From positions 4,650,001-4,714,000 of the forward strand of contig NZ_WING01000001.1 in the NCBI RefSeq assembly GCF_009793335.1: a DNA stretch of 64,000 nt. Direction: 5' to 3'. This stretch comes from Actinomadura sp. J1-007 (lineage in GTDB: Bacteria; Actinomycetota; Actinomycetes; Streptosporangiales; Streptosporangiaceae). The notes under the pieces are model-generated. The model saw nothing but the letters and a program-made list of their open reading frames with translations. It ran no database searches and was not told where the DNA came from. The translations under genes were made by a program, and so were the position numbers. Of this stretch, positions 46,584 through 55,021 are shown one piece after another. Numbering within the stretch: position 1 is the stretch's first letter; each line of letters begins with the position of its first letter.

Positions 46584-47948
46584 ATGAGAAGTGTCAAGGC
46601 GGGACAGACTCTGGGAGGTAGGTTCGAGCTCGTCCGCAAGTTGGGCGAAGGCGGGATCGGGCAGGTCTGGTTCGCGCGAGAGCGGCGACTCGAACGCGAT
46701 GTCGCGGTCAAGGTTCTGTTGGACCTGGACGGACGCGGGGACGACGAAGAGCGCTGGAAGCGCGGAGAACTGCTCAAGCGGTTCGCCGTCGAAGCACGAG
46801 CCGTCGCGGGCCTCGACCATCCGGGGATTCCCGCCGTCTACGACTGGTCGGGCGGACGGCCCGAGACCGAAGAACCTCCGTATCTCGCGATGCAGTACAT
46901 CCGCGGGAAGGACCTCGGCCGGGTCCTGGCCGAGGAGACCGGTGGGCGTCTCACGGTCCTGGAGGCGGCGAGCCTGGGCGCCCAGCTCAGTTCGATCCTG
47001 GCCGTGCTGCACGGTACCGGCAGCGGTGTCTTCCACCGCGATCTCAAGCCGGCGAACATCATGGTCTCCGAGGCCGGCAGGGTGAGCGCCATCGACTTCG
47101 GGTCGGCGCTCATCGTCGCGCCTCACCGCACCCGGGTCACGACTCGCAGCAGAAGGGCCCCGACCACCAGCGGTTACACGGCGCCAGAGATCATCCAGGG
47201 AAGGATGGGACCGGTGGCTTCGAGTGACCTGTACGCTCTCGGCTGCGTCATCTATCGAGTCCTCGGCGGTCCGGTGTTCGGCAGCGAAGAGGAAGGCGAG
47301 CAGTCGTCGCGCGTGCTCGACATCGCGCATGTGACGGAGATGCCGCAGCCCTTGCGGGAACGGAACCCCGATGTTCCCGAGGAACTCGATCGGCTGGTCC
47401 TGCAACTACTTGAGAAGGAACCGTCGTCGCGGCCGGCGGACGCGCGCGAGGCCTTCGCAAGGCTCCGTCCCTTCCTGCCTCAGGCTCTGCCTGAGGGCGT
47501 TGAGCAGGCCACTCCGTACGACCTCACCCTTCCCTTTCGCGATCCGTGTCGCCCTCCGGATCGGGCGACCCATGGCGGGCAGCGCGACCCCGCGATGCCG
47601 CCGCGGACGGTCACCGCGGCCCGGGTCGACCCGACGTCGTTCATCGAAGACCTTCGTCGGGTCAGCGACCTTGCCGGAAACGGCCGGCGCGAGGAGGCGG
47701 GGGACCTGCTCCAGCGGGTTGTGTCGGCTGTGGAGTCGGCGCAGGGACCCGCGGGGACGGACGTCCGCAGGGCGCTGGCACGCGGCGTTCGGATCTTCAT
47801 CGAACTGGGCGACGAGGAACGGGCGAAGAAGCTCTGGAAGGAGCTCATCGGAAGGACCCGTGATAATGGCGTCGACGCCGACGATAAATTCATTAGAGAA
47901 GCACGGAACGCGTTGCGTGATTACGGTGCGCGTCGCTCAGGAGAATGA
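46584..47948 (+). CDS. Serine/threonine protein kinase with helical C-terminal domain
   Basis: 454 residues from ATG 46584, which has GAGG eight bases upstream; ATG 46527 and 46578 are alternatives. Kinase domain: GEGGIGQVWFA, Lys43 in DVAVKVLL, catalytic loop FHRDLKPANI, DFGSA for Mg, and GYTAPEII. After about residue 290 comes a linker and a short helical domain (FIEDLRRVSDLAGNGRREEA, LGDEERAKKLWKEL) that looks like two or three TPR units. There is no membrane helix or PASTA repeat, so it is a soluble Hanks-type kinase. It is divergent from the pPIWI-RE operon and convergent with the NB-ARC gene, whose last 12 bases it overlaps. A role in regulating either defence gene is inference. Confidence 0.88.
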   Translation: MRSVKAGQTLGGRFELVRKLGEGGIGQVWFARERRLERDVAVKVLLDLDGRGDDEERWKRGELLKRFAVEARAVAGLDHPGIPAVYDWSGGRPETEEPPYLAMQYIRGKDLGRVLAEETGGRLTVLEAASLGAQLSSILAVLHGTGSGVFHRDLKPANIMVSEAGRVSAIDFGSALIVAPHRTRVTTRSRRAPTTSGYTAPEIIQGRMGPVASSDLYALGCVIYRVLGGPVFGSEEEGEQSSRVLDIAHVTEMPQPLRERNPDVPEELDRLVLQLLEKEPSSRPADAREAFARLRPFLPQALPEGVEQATPYDLTLPFRDPCRPPDRATHGGQRDPAMPPRTVTAARVDPTSFIEDLRRVSDLAGNGRREEAGDLLQRVVSAVESAQGPAGTDVRRALARGVRIFIELGDEERAKKLWKELIGRTRDNGVDADDKFIREARNALRDYGARRSGE

Positions 47949-50705
47949 CTCTTGAAGGAAGTTCGGAGGGCGCTTCGGGTTGGTCGGACGAGGTGACCGT
48001 GTCATTTGTCCACCGCCTTCGATTTCTCTGCCCCGCCCAGATGGGGCGCCGATCTCAGTCCGCAGAACTGCCGAGCGGGACCAGTATAGCGATGCGGAGG
48101 AAAGGTCGCCAGCGGCTTTGGCCGTTTCGCCGAGTTCCTCGAGCGTCCGTGCCTCGTGAGTCCGGTATCCCATGTCGCGATAGATTTTCAGGCATCGCTC
48201 GAAATGGTCGAGAGCCTCGGAGTGATCGCCTTGCAGGCGGTGGATGTAGCCGATGCTGTCGAGGTCGGCCGCCAGGCTGTTGGCCGGACCGACACGTTCG
48301 TGGATGGCGGCGGCACGGCGGCACTGCGCGAGTGCCATGGTGTGCTCACCCATCATGGTCAGGCTCCACCCGATCGCGTTGAGGACGTCGCCGACGTCGG
48401 CTTCGGTTCCGGCGTGCTCGAATCCTTCCAAGGCGAGCTGGAAATGCCCGAGAGCCGACTCGTGATCATTGTTCGTCGCCTTTATGGTGCCAAGGATGTA
48501 GTGACAGTCCGCACGTGAACGGATCGCCTCCTTCGTCGTGTCCCCCTCCAGCAGTCGAAGTGCGGAGCCGGCCATCTCGGCCCCTTCGCTCGCATCGCCG
48601 GCGCGCCGGAGACTGATCGCGAGCAGCCGAAGGAAGTACGCACGTACGACCTCCCGCCCTGAGGACGGGAGCACGGTCAAGGTAGAGCGGAGGAGCGACA
48701 CCGCGTCATCGAACCGTCCGCGGTGCCACAGTGGCTCAATCAGGCTGTCTGTCAGCGTTCGCAGGGCGGCTTCGTGTCGACCGTCCACATGGTGTTGTGC
48801 CGCCGTGAGTAGCCGGTCGAGATTGTCGGAGACCCAGGCCGCACCCTGTGCCAGGCGGGCGTAGTGGTCGAGTAGACGACCATGCGCCAGGTGCAGAGCC
48901 TCCTCCGACACATGCCCGGCTCTGGCCAGTGACGCTGCGAAGTCACGGAGAAGGTCGTGCATGGTGAAACCGCCATCGGTGTTCTCCTGGGCCAGCCCCA
49001 GTTGCCGGAGCGCTCGTAGCGCCCCCCGGGCCTGCTCGGAGCCCAGGAGAGAAATGGCGGCCGGGACGTCGAGGTCCGGGCCCGGCGCGGTGCCCACGAG
49101 CAGGTAAGTCCGACGCTGATCCGGGCCGAGCGACATATAGGACCAGGAGAGGATCGACCGGATCGACGCTTCGGGTTCGCCGAGATCGAGGAAGTCCAGA
49201 CGGCTCTCTGACTCAGTGAGAGCCGACGCGATCTGTTCCAGAGCCTGGCCTGGCAGCAGCGCGATCTGCCTTCCGGCAATGGAGACGGCCAGCGGTAGAT
49301 TTCCACACGCCGCGAGCAGGCGCGCCGCGGCCTCGGGCTCCGCGTCCATCCGTTCCCGGCCGATCAGGGCAGCGAAAAGCTCCTCGGCTTCTGTGGTCGT
49401 CAGTAGACCGAGTTCCAAGGAACCGGCTCCGTGCTTCATGGCCACCGTGGCGAGCGTACGCCGGCTGGCGATAATCGTCCTGCTCGAGTCGCCGCGTGGA
49501 AGGAGCGGCCTCACGGCCGGGCTGTCGGCGACGTTGTCCAACACGACGATGAACCGGCCGTTCTCCAGAGCCCGAACCAAGCGCAGCCTTCGCGCCTCCG
49601 GTGACTCGTTGCCGTTGCTGCCGAACATCCCCATCTGGTGGAGCAGAAGGTCGACCGCCTCGTTCGTCGACATGGGGGCCTCGGCGGCGAACCCGCGCAT
49701 GTCGACCATCAACTGCCCGTCAGGGAATCGGTGCGCCAGTCGGTGCGCCAACCTCACGGCCAACGTTGTCTTGCCGCAGCCCGCCGGGCCGGAGATGACG
49801 GTGATCGCGTGCGCCTCCGCGGCGTCGGACGACAGTTCGGGCAGGCCGCGTTCCACATAGGGCTGGGGCAACTCGCGCAACCAGTTGGGGGTCTGCACGT
49901 CCGGCACTGTCCGTGCATCCCTGCGGAGCTTCCGGCGGAGCTGCTCGGTGAAGAACCAGGTCTGATCTCGGATCGCCCGCCTTCCCAGGCTGACCAGGGC
50001 TTCGAAGGGCTCGTCCACCAAAGGTGAGCTCGTCCACCTGTGCAGGGTCTCCGTGGTGCGGAGGAGATGGATCCCTTCCAGCTCCTGAAAGTCGAAACGT
50101 CGCACCTGGAGCACATCCAACAGTAGGCGCGTCTCCGCGTTCGACGGTTCGTGACCCGTTGCGGCAGACCATGCCTTGCGGACGATCGCCAGAAAGCTCT
50201 TGAGCGCATGCTCCTGCGCCAGTGTCTTCGCCGCGCCCTGGACAGGGAGGTTCTCCGGATGCCCCGGAAAACGTGCGCACACCTTGCCCAGATCATCGAA
50301 TGTCCGGCTGCCGGCGTGGTTGGTGGCGATCACGAGCCGGTCCCGGTCCGGCTCGACCGCACGCACTCCGTTCTTGGTGACCAGCCCGTCCACGAGCGCC
50401 GTCACGACCTGGTCGATCGCCTGCCTCAGATCTGCGACCTGTGGCCGCAGTTGACGCATGCCCGCCTTCGCCTGGACGAGCACGAAGCCGCCGTTGCTCA
50501 GTGTGATGCCGACATCGTCCAGCGGTAGGCCCGTCTCCCCGCCGATCCCCGTGATCCGGACGTCATCGTCCAGCCCCAGCCCTGGAGGAAGGTCGGCTAC
50601 CGCCCTGGCCGCGTACCTGGCGAACACCTGGGCCTGGAACTCGAACCCGCCAGCGGCTCTGGCGCCTCCGCTCGAACCGCGGTTCGCATTGTGAGAGTGA
50701 GGCAC
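47937..50705 (-). CDS. Nuclease-NB-ARC-TPR protein (bacterial NLR-like defence ATPase)
   Basis: 922 residues from GTG 50705 (GGAGG upstream). N-terminal restriction-like domain: GFEFQAQVFARYAAR, Asp63/64 in GLPLDDVGI and FVLVQAKAG (Gln78, Lys80), the D...QxK pattern of DUF4297/Mrr-like nucleases. NB-ARC: P-loop VISGPAGCGKTTLAVRLAHR (about 308), Walker B GRFIVVLDNVAD (about 386), GNLPLAV and MHD motif FTMHDLLRDFA (about 580). The last ~280 residues are TPRs (ALGHFQLALEGFEHAGTEAD). Effector-STAND-sensor order is that of Avs-type and other NLR-like anti-phage proteins: TPRs sense a phage product, the ATPase oligomerises, and the nuclease degrades DNA. Phage specificity cannot be told. Confidence 0.85.
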   Translation of the reverse strand: MPHSHNANRGSSGGARAAGGFEFQAQVFARYAARAVADLPPGLGLDDDVRITGIGGETGLPLDDVGITLSNGGFVLVQAKAGMRQLRPQVADLRQAIDQVVTALVDGLVTKNGVRAVEPDRDRLVIATNHAGSRTFDDLGKVCARFPGHPENLPVQGAAKTLAQEHALKSFLAIVRKAWSAATGHEPSNAETRLLLDVLQVRRFDFQELEGIHLLRTTETLHRWTSSPLVDEPFEALVSLGRRAIRDQTWFFTEQLRRKLRRDARTVPDVQTPNWLRELPQPYVERGLPELSSDAAEAHAITVISGPAGCGKTTLAVRLAHRLAHRFPDGQLMVDMRGFAAEAPMSTNEAVDLLLHQMGMFGSNGNESPEARRLRLVRALENGRFIVVLDNVADSPAVRPLLPRGDSSRTIIASRRTLATVAMKHGAGSLELGLLTTTEAEELFAALIGRERMDAEPEAAARLLAACGNLPLAVSIAGRQIALLPGQALEQIASALTESESRLDFLDLGEPEASIRSILSWSYMSLGPDQRRTYLLVGTAPGPDLDVPAAISLLGSEQARGALRALRQLGLAQENTDGGFTMHDLLRDFAASLARAGHVSEEALHLAHGRLLDHYARLAQGAAWVSDNLDRLLTAAQHHVDGRHEAALRTLTDSLIEPLWHRGRFDDAVSLLRSTLTVLPSSGREVVRAYFLRLLAISLRRAGDASEGAEMAGSALRLLEGDTTKEAIRSRADCHYILGTIKATNNDHESALGHFQLALEGFEHAGTEADVGDVLNAIGWSLTMMGEHTMALAQCRRAAAIHERVGPANSLAADLDSIGYIHRLQGDHSEALDHFERCLKIYRDMGYRTHEARTLEELGETAKAAGDLSSASLYWSRSAVLRTEIGAPSGRGREIEGGGQMTRSPRPTNPKRPPNFLQESFS

Positions 50706-50726
50706 GTCCTCCCCTCCTCAGCCCCC

Positions 50727-50741
50727 GGGACGTGACGTCCC
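50727..50741. promoter_or_regulatory. 15-base palindrome upstream of NB-ARC gene
   Basis: GGGACGTGACGTCCC, perfect around a central G, 22 bases upstream of the NB-ARC start codon: well placed for a repressor operator. Binding protein unknown. Confidence 0.4.
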
Positions 50742-51075
50742 CAGGGTCGCACGCCCCACCGACAGGACCGCGCCCAAATGCGCCCGCCGCGCGCCCCAGC
50801 CTCGGCACAGAAGGGCACCGCCCCGCCCACCAGTGTCCAGGGCCGCCGGACGGAAACCAGTCCGAGACGACCGGCCTCGCCCAGGTGCCGATGCGACGTT
50901 GCGAGCCCTTCAAGGCGTTCCGGCTGAGAATGCGCCGCACCCGCAAGACCAACAAGGGCACTGCAAAGTGACCTCACATCCGAAGCCTGTCCGGCCAGCT
51001 AATGGTGTTGAAGAATGCTCTAAAGGCACAGAAACCCGCACACGATCCGAAGATTTGTATGCGGTCTCAGAGAGG
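50742..51075. other. Gap between NB-ARC gene and tRNA-Arg; right edge of island
   Basis: 334 bases. 50980-51070 is AT-rich by local standards (GTTGAAGAATGCTCTAAAGG) and directly adjoins the tRNA 3' end, where an integrated element's junction would be expected. No gene recognised. Confidence 0.5.
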
Positions 51076-51147
51076 TGCCCCCTGCAGGATTCGAACCTGC
51101 GCACACGGCTCCGGAGGCCGTTGCTCTATCCCCTGAGCTAAGGGGGC
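51076..51147 (-). tRNA. tRNA-Arg (anticodon CCG)
   Basis: 72 nt. Acceptor stem GCCCCCT/AGGGGGC pairs perfectly with discriminator A; D arm GCTCAGGGGATAGAGC; anticodon arm ACGGC-CTCCGGA-GCCGT with CCG at 34-36 (reads CGG); T arm GCAGG-TTCGAAT-CCTGC. CCA is not encoded. The 3' end points at the defence island. Confidence 0.97.
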
Positions 51148-51249
51148 GTGCGCCGGGGTGAGCGGCGCGAGATGAAGGCTACCAGGGTTGCGGGGGTTGC
51201 GCGCACCTCGGTGTTCGGCGTGCGTGGTGGGGTGGAGGGGGGTAACTTC

Positions 51250-51639
51250 GTGGCCGTGACCGAGCCACTGGGACGCGTGCTGGTCGTCGACGACGACGAG
51301 GTGATCCGCCAGCTCATCGCCGTGAACCTCCAGCTCGAGGGGTTCGAGGTGTTCACCGCCGTGGACGGTCAGGACTGCCTGGAACGGGTCGGCGAGGTGG
51401 CGCCTGACGTGATCACGCTGGACGTCATGATGCCGCGGCTCGACGGGTGGGTGACGGCCGGCCGGCTGCGGGAGGATCCGGGGACGCGGCACATCCGGGT
51501 GGTCATGATCACGGCTCGGGCGCAGGAGCACGATGTGCGGCGGGGGCACGAGATCGGCGTGGACGCCTACGTGACCAAGCCGTTCGACCCCAACCAGCTC
51601 ATCCAGACGGTGCGCAAGCTCGCGGCCGTGTCCAGATAG
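51250..51639 (+). CDS. Single-domain response regulator (receiver only)
   Basis: 129 residues from GTG 51250 behind GGAGGGG; GTG 51256 is nearly as good. Receiver fold with VLVVDDDEVIR, phospho-acceptor Asp58 in VITLDVMMPRLDGW, Thr in VMITARAQ and Lys in DAYVTKPFDPNQL. No output domain, so it acts by protein contact. It lies 21 bases before the ArgS-like gene and may head the lysA-hom transcript. No kinase adjoins it. Confidence 0.9.
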   Translation: MAVTEPLGRVLVVDDDEVIRQLIAVNLQLEGFEVFTAVDGQDCLERVGEVAPDVITLDVMMPRLDGWVTAGRLREDPGTRHIRVVMITARAQEHDVRRGHEIGVDAYVTKPFDPNQLIQTVRKLAAVSR

Positions 51640-51660
51640 TGGTCGGATAGTCTCGCCAGG

Positions 51661-52338
51661 GTGACTCCAGCCGAGGTGGGCGCCGCCCTCGCGGCCGCGG
51701 TGGAAGACGCCGCGGCGCAGGGGGAGCTCGCCGTGCCCGCGAGGGTTCCCGTGGACGTCAGGTGCACGGGGGCCGGGGTGTACGAATCGCCCGTGGCGCT
51801 GAGGCTGCGGGTCGATCCGTGGGTTCTCGCGCGGAGGGTCCGGGGGGACGTCACGTCGCGGGGGTTCGTACGGGTGAGGTGCCCTGAGGGGGCCCTGGTG
51901 CCGCTCGTGGACGAGTCCTATGGGGTCGCGGACGTGGCCAAGGGTGTTTATTGGGCGGATCGGCCTCGGACGTTCGACAATCCGGGATTCGTGGTGCGGT
52001 TCGCCTATGCGCGGGCCGCGTGGGTCGTGCGGGCCGCTGGGGAACTGGGTGTGGAGAACGGTCCTCCGGAGGGTTATGCGGGGGACGAGCTCGTACTGCT
52101 CAGGCTGCTGGGGGAGATGCCCGGGTGGGCCGCTGGGGAGGCCCGGGGTTTCGTGTCCTTTCTCGAACGGCTCGGTCGCGCTTATCACGATGTGCATGAG
52201 CGTTGTCCGGCGCTGCCCAAGGGCGACGAGAAACCCAGGGCGGTGCACGGGGCGCGCGTCGCTTTGGCGCGGGCCGCGCGCATCGCCATCGGAAACGGCC
52301 TGACGATGATCGGTGAGACCCCTAGAGAGCGAATATGA
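51661..52338 (+). CDS. ArgS-derived protein without catalytic domain (DALR anticodon-binding domain)
   Basis: 225 residues from GTG 51661. The N-terminal part resembles the ArgS additional domain 1 (TPAEVGAALAAAVEDAAAQG). The C-terminal part matches the DALR domain of arginyl-tRNA synthetase: FDNPGFVVRFAYARAAWVVR, ELVLLRLLGEMPG, AYHDVHERCPALP and ARIAIGNGLTMIGETPRERI. The whole HIGH/KMSKS catalytic core (some 300 residues) is missing, so it cannot aminoacylate. In streptomycetes full-length argS occupies this place before lysA; this looks like its eroded descendant or a repurposed tRNA-binding protein. Its ATATGA end overlaps the lysA start. Confidence 0.85.
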   Translation: MTPAEVGAALAAAVEDAAAQGELAVPARVPVDVRCTGAGVYESPVALRLRVDPWVLARRVRGDVTSRGFVRVRCPEGALVPLVDESYGVADVAKGVYWADRPRTFDNPGFVVRFAYARAAWVVRAAGELGVENGPPEGYAGDELVLLRLLGEMPGWAAGEARGFVSFLERLGRAYHDVHERCPALPKGDEKPRAVHGARVALARAARIAIGNGLTMIGETPRERI

Positions 52339-53723
52339 GCCGCGTACACCCCGCCGGACCCCGGCACGCCGACGTACTGCCCGAAGACCACCCGCTGCCG
52401 CCCGCGGAAGACCTGAACGAGCTGGACCCGCTGATCTGGCCGCGCAGCGCCCGGAGGGACGGGGCGATGACGGTGGCGGGCGTCGATGTGCGGGACCTGG
52501 CCCAGGAATTCGGAACGCCGTTGTACGTGTACGACGAGGACGATGTGCGGACGCGGGCGCGGGAGTACGCGGCGGCCTTCGCGGACGGCGACGTGCACTA
52601 CGCCGGAAAGGCTTTCCTCTGCACCGCGGTCGCGCGGTGGCTGAACGAGGAAGGGCTCGGGCTCGACGTGTGTAGCGGGGGAGAGCTGGCCGTTGCGTTG
52701 GCCGCGGGATTCCCTACGGAACGCATCACGCTGCACGGCAACAACAAGTCGGTCGCCGAACTGGACAGAGCCCTCGAAGTCGGGGTCGGACGGATCGTGC
52801 TCGACTCGTTCGAGGAGATCGCGCGGCTCGGCTACCTGGCGCAGGAACGGGGCGTACGGCCCAAGGTGATGGTGCGCGTCACGACGGGTGTCGAGGCTCA
52901 CACGCATGAATTCATCGCGACCGCCCATGACGACCAGAAGTTCGGTTTCTCGCGGAGTTCGGGTGCGGCGCTGGAGGCCGTCCGGCGCGTTCTGGCCCTG
53001 AAGCAGTTGGAACTGGTGGGGCTGCACTCGCATATCGGTTCGCAGATCTTCGACGCCGACGGGTTCGAGGTCGCGGCGCACCGGCTGGCCGAACTGCTCG
53101 TGGCGATCCGTGACGAGCACGGGCTTGAGCTTCCCGAGCTCGACCTCGGCGGCGGCTACGGCATCGCCTACCTGCCCGGGGACGAGCCGATCGACCCGAA
53201 GGCGCTGGCCGACTCGCTGCACGAGATCGTCGGCCGCGAGTGCCGGTCGTACGGGCTCGCCATGCCCCGCCTGACGGTGGAGCCGGGCCGCTCGATCATC
53301 GGGCCGGGCGGGATCACCCTGTACGAGGTCGGCACCGTCAAGGACGTCGAGGGCCTGCGGACGTACGTGAGCGTCGACGGCGGCATGAGCGACAACCTGC
53401 GGACCGCCCTGTACGGCGCCGAGTACACGTGCGTGCTCGCCAGCCGGGAGTCCGGCGCGGACGCCACGCTCGGCAGGCTCGTCGGCAAGCACTGCGAGAG
53501 CGGGGATATCGTCGTTCGGGACGTGTGGCTGCCCGAGGATCTCGCGGCGGGCGACCTGGTGGCGGTGGCCGCCACCGGTGCGTACTGTCGCTCAATGGCC
53601 AGTAACTACAACCACGTCCCGAAGCCCGCCGTGGTGGCGGTGCGGGACGGCGGGGCGCGGGTCATCGTCCGCCGGGAGAGCGACGAGGACCTGCTGCGGC
53701 TCGATGCGGAGGTCGAAGCGTGA
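52335..53723 (+). CDS. lysA: Diaminopimelate decarboxylase
   Basis: 462 residues. It removes CO2 from meso-diaminopimelate to give L-lysine, the last step of lysine synthesis, with PLP. PLP Lys92 in VHYAGKAFLC; GLHSHIGSQI; glycine loop ELDLGGGYGIAYL; EPGRSIIG; the active-site Cys and Asp in CESGDIV; and GAYCRSMASNYN. Length and motifs are normal for fold-type III decarboxylases of this family. ATG 52335 overlaps the stop of the ArgS-like gene, and its own TGA overlaps the hom start (GTGA), so expression is coupled across the three genes. Confidence 0.97.
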   Translation: MSRVHPAGPRHADVLPEDHPLPPAEDLNELDPLIWPRSARRDGAMTVAGVDVRDLAQEFGTPLYVYDEDDVRTRAREYAAAFADGDVHYAGKAFLCTAVARWLNEEGLGLDVCSGGELAVALAAGFPTERITLHGNNKSVAELDRALEVGVGRIVLDSFEEIARLGYLAQERGVRPKVMVRVTTGVEAHTHEFIATAHDDQKFGFSRSSGAALEAVRRVLALKQLELVGLHSHIGSQIFDADGFEVAAHRLAELLVAIRDEHGLELPELDLGGGYGIAYLPGDEPIDPKALADSLHEIVGRECRSYGLAMPRLTVEPGRSIIGPGGITLYEVGTVKDVEGLRTYVSVDGGMSDNLRTALYGAEYTCVLASRESGADATLGRLVGKHCESGDIVVRDVWLPEDLAAGDLVAVAATGAYCRSMASNYNHVPKPAVVAVRDGGARVIVRRESDEDLLRLDAEVEA

Positions 53724-55021
53724 AACCGTTGCGGGTGGCGCTGCTCGGATGCGGCGTCGTCGGCACCGAGGTCGTCCGGCTGCTGAACGAGCAGTCCGAC
53801 GACCTGGCCGCGCGCGTCGGCGTCCCGCTGGAGCTGGCCGGGGTCGCCGTGCGGCGCCCCGACCGGGTCCGCGCGGGCGTCGACCGCGAGTTGCTCACCA
53901 CCGACGCCCAGGCGCTGGTCACGCGCGACGACGTGGACATCGTCATCGAGGTGATCGGCGGCATCGAGCCCGCCCGCACGCTCATGCTGGAGGCGATGAA
54001 GTCCGGCAAGTCCGTCGTCTCGGCCAACAAGGCGCTGCTCGCCGAGGACGGCGCGACGCTGTTCGCCGCCGCCCGCGAGTACGGCGCCGACCTCTACTAC
54101 GAGGCGTCGGTGGCGGGCGCGATCCCGCTGCTGCGGCCGTTGCGCGAGTCGCTCGTCGGCGACCACGTGCAGCGCGTCCTCGGCATCGTGAACGGCACGA
54201 CCAACTACATCCTCGACCAGATGGACGCGCACGGCGCCGGGTTCAGCGAGGCGCTGGAGGAGGCGCAGGCCCTCGGGTACGCCGAGGCCGACCCGACCGC
54301 CGACGTCGAGGGCTTCGACGCGGCGGCCAAGGCCGCGATCCTGGCGCAGCTCGCGTTCCACACCCCGGTGACCGCCGCGGACGTGCACCGCGAGGGCATC
54401 ACCGAGGTCAGCCCGGCGGACGTGGCCGGCGCCAAGGAGATGGACTGCGTGGTCAAGCTGCTGGCCATCTGCGAGCGCGTCCCCGAGGAGGGCGGGCGCA
54501 ACGGCCGGGGCGTGTCCGTACGCGTCTACCCGGCGATGATCCCGCGCTCGCACCCGCTGGCCAGCGTCCGCGAGGCGTACAACGCGGTGTTCGTGGAGGC
54601 CGAGTCGGCGGGCTCGCTGATGTTCTACGGCGCGGGCGCGGGCGGCGCCCCGACCGCGTCCGCGATCCTCGGCGACCTCGTCGCCGTCGCCCGCAACCTG
54701 CGCGGCGGTACGCCCGGCCCGGTCGAGGTGACGTACGCCAAGCTGCCCGTCCTGCCGATGGGCGAGACGGTGACGCGCTACTACATCCAGCTCGACGTGG
54801 CCGACCGCTCCGGCGTGCTCGCCACGGTCGCCGAGGAGTTCGCCCGGCACGGCGTGTCGATCCAGGCCGTCCGCCAGGTCGGCCTCGGCGAGGACGCGCA
54901 GCTCGTCGTCGTCACCCACCGCGCCCCCGACGCGGCGCTGACCTCGACGGTCGAGGGCCTGCGCAACCTCGACATCGTCCGCGAGGTCGCGAGCGTGATG
55001 CGCGTCGAAGGCGAGGACTGA
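53720..55021 (+). CDS. hom: Homoserine dehydrogenase with ACT domain
   Basis: 433 residues from GTG 53720. Reduces aspartate semialdehyde to homoserine with NAD(P)H, the branch point to threonine and methionine. NAD(P) loop LLGCGVVGTEVVRLL; SANKALLAEDG; the active-site block NGTTNYILDQMD, ADPTADVEGFDAAAKAAIL; and a C-terminal ACT domain (ADRSGVLATVAEEFARHGVS) that normally binds threonine for feedback inhibition. Followed by a 394-base gap with repeated hairpins before thrC. Confidence 0.97.
   Translation: MKPLRVALLGCGVVGTEVVRLLNEQSDDLAARVGVPLELAGVAVRRPDRVRAGVDRELLTTDAQALVTRDDVDIVIEVIGGIEPARTLMLEAMKSGKSVVSANKALLAEDGATLFAAAREYGADLYYEASVAGAIPLLRPLRESLVGDHVQRVLGIVNGTTNYILDQMDAHGAGFSEALEEAQALGYAEADPTADVEGFDAAAKAAILAQLAFHTPVTAADVHREGITEVSPADVAGAKEMDCVVKLLAICERVPEEGGRNGRGVSVRVYPAMIPRSHPLASVREAYNAVFVEAESAGSLMFYGAGAGGAPTASAILGDLVAVARNLRGGTPGPVEVTYAKLPVLPMGETVTRYYIQLDVADRSGVLATVAEEFARHGVSIQAVRQVGLGEDAQLVVVTHRAPDAALTSTVEGLRNLDIVREVASVMRVEGED

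Noticed and set aside
51076..51147. Attachment-site duplication of the tRNA-Arg 3' end
   Set aside because: I looked for a second copy near 37.0-37.4 kb and saw none; an exact search would be decisive.
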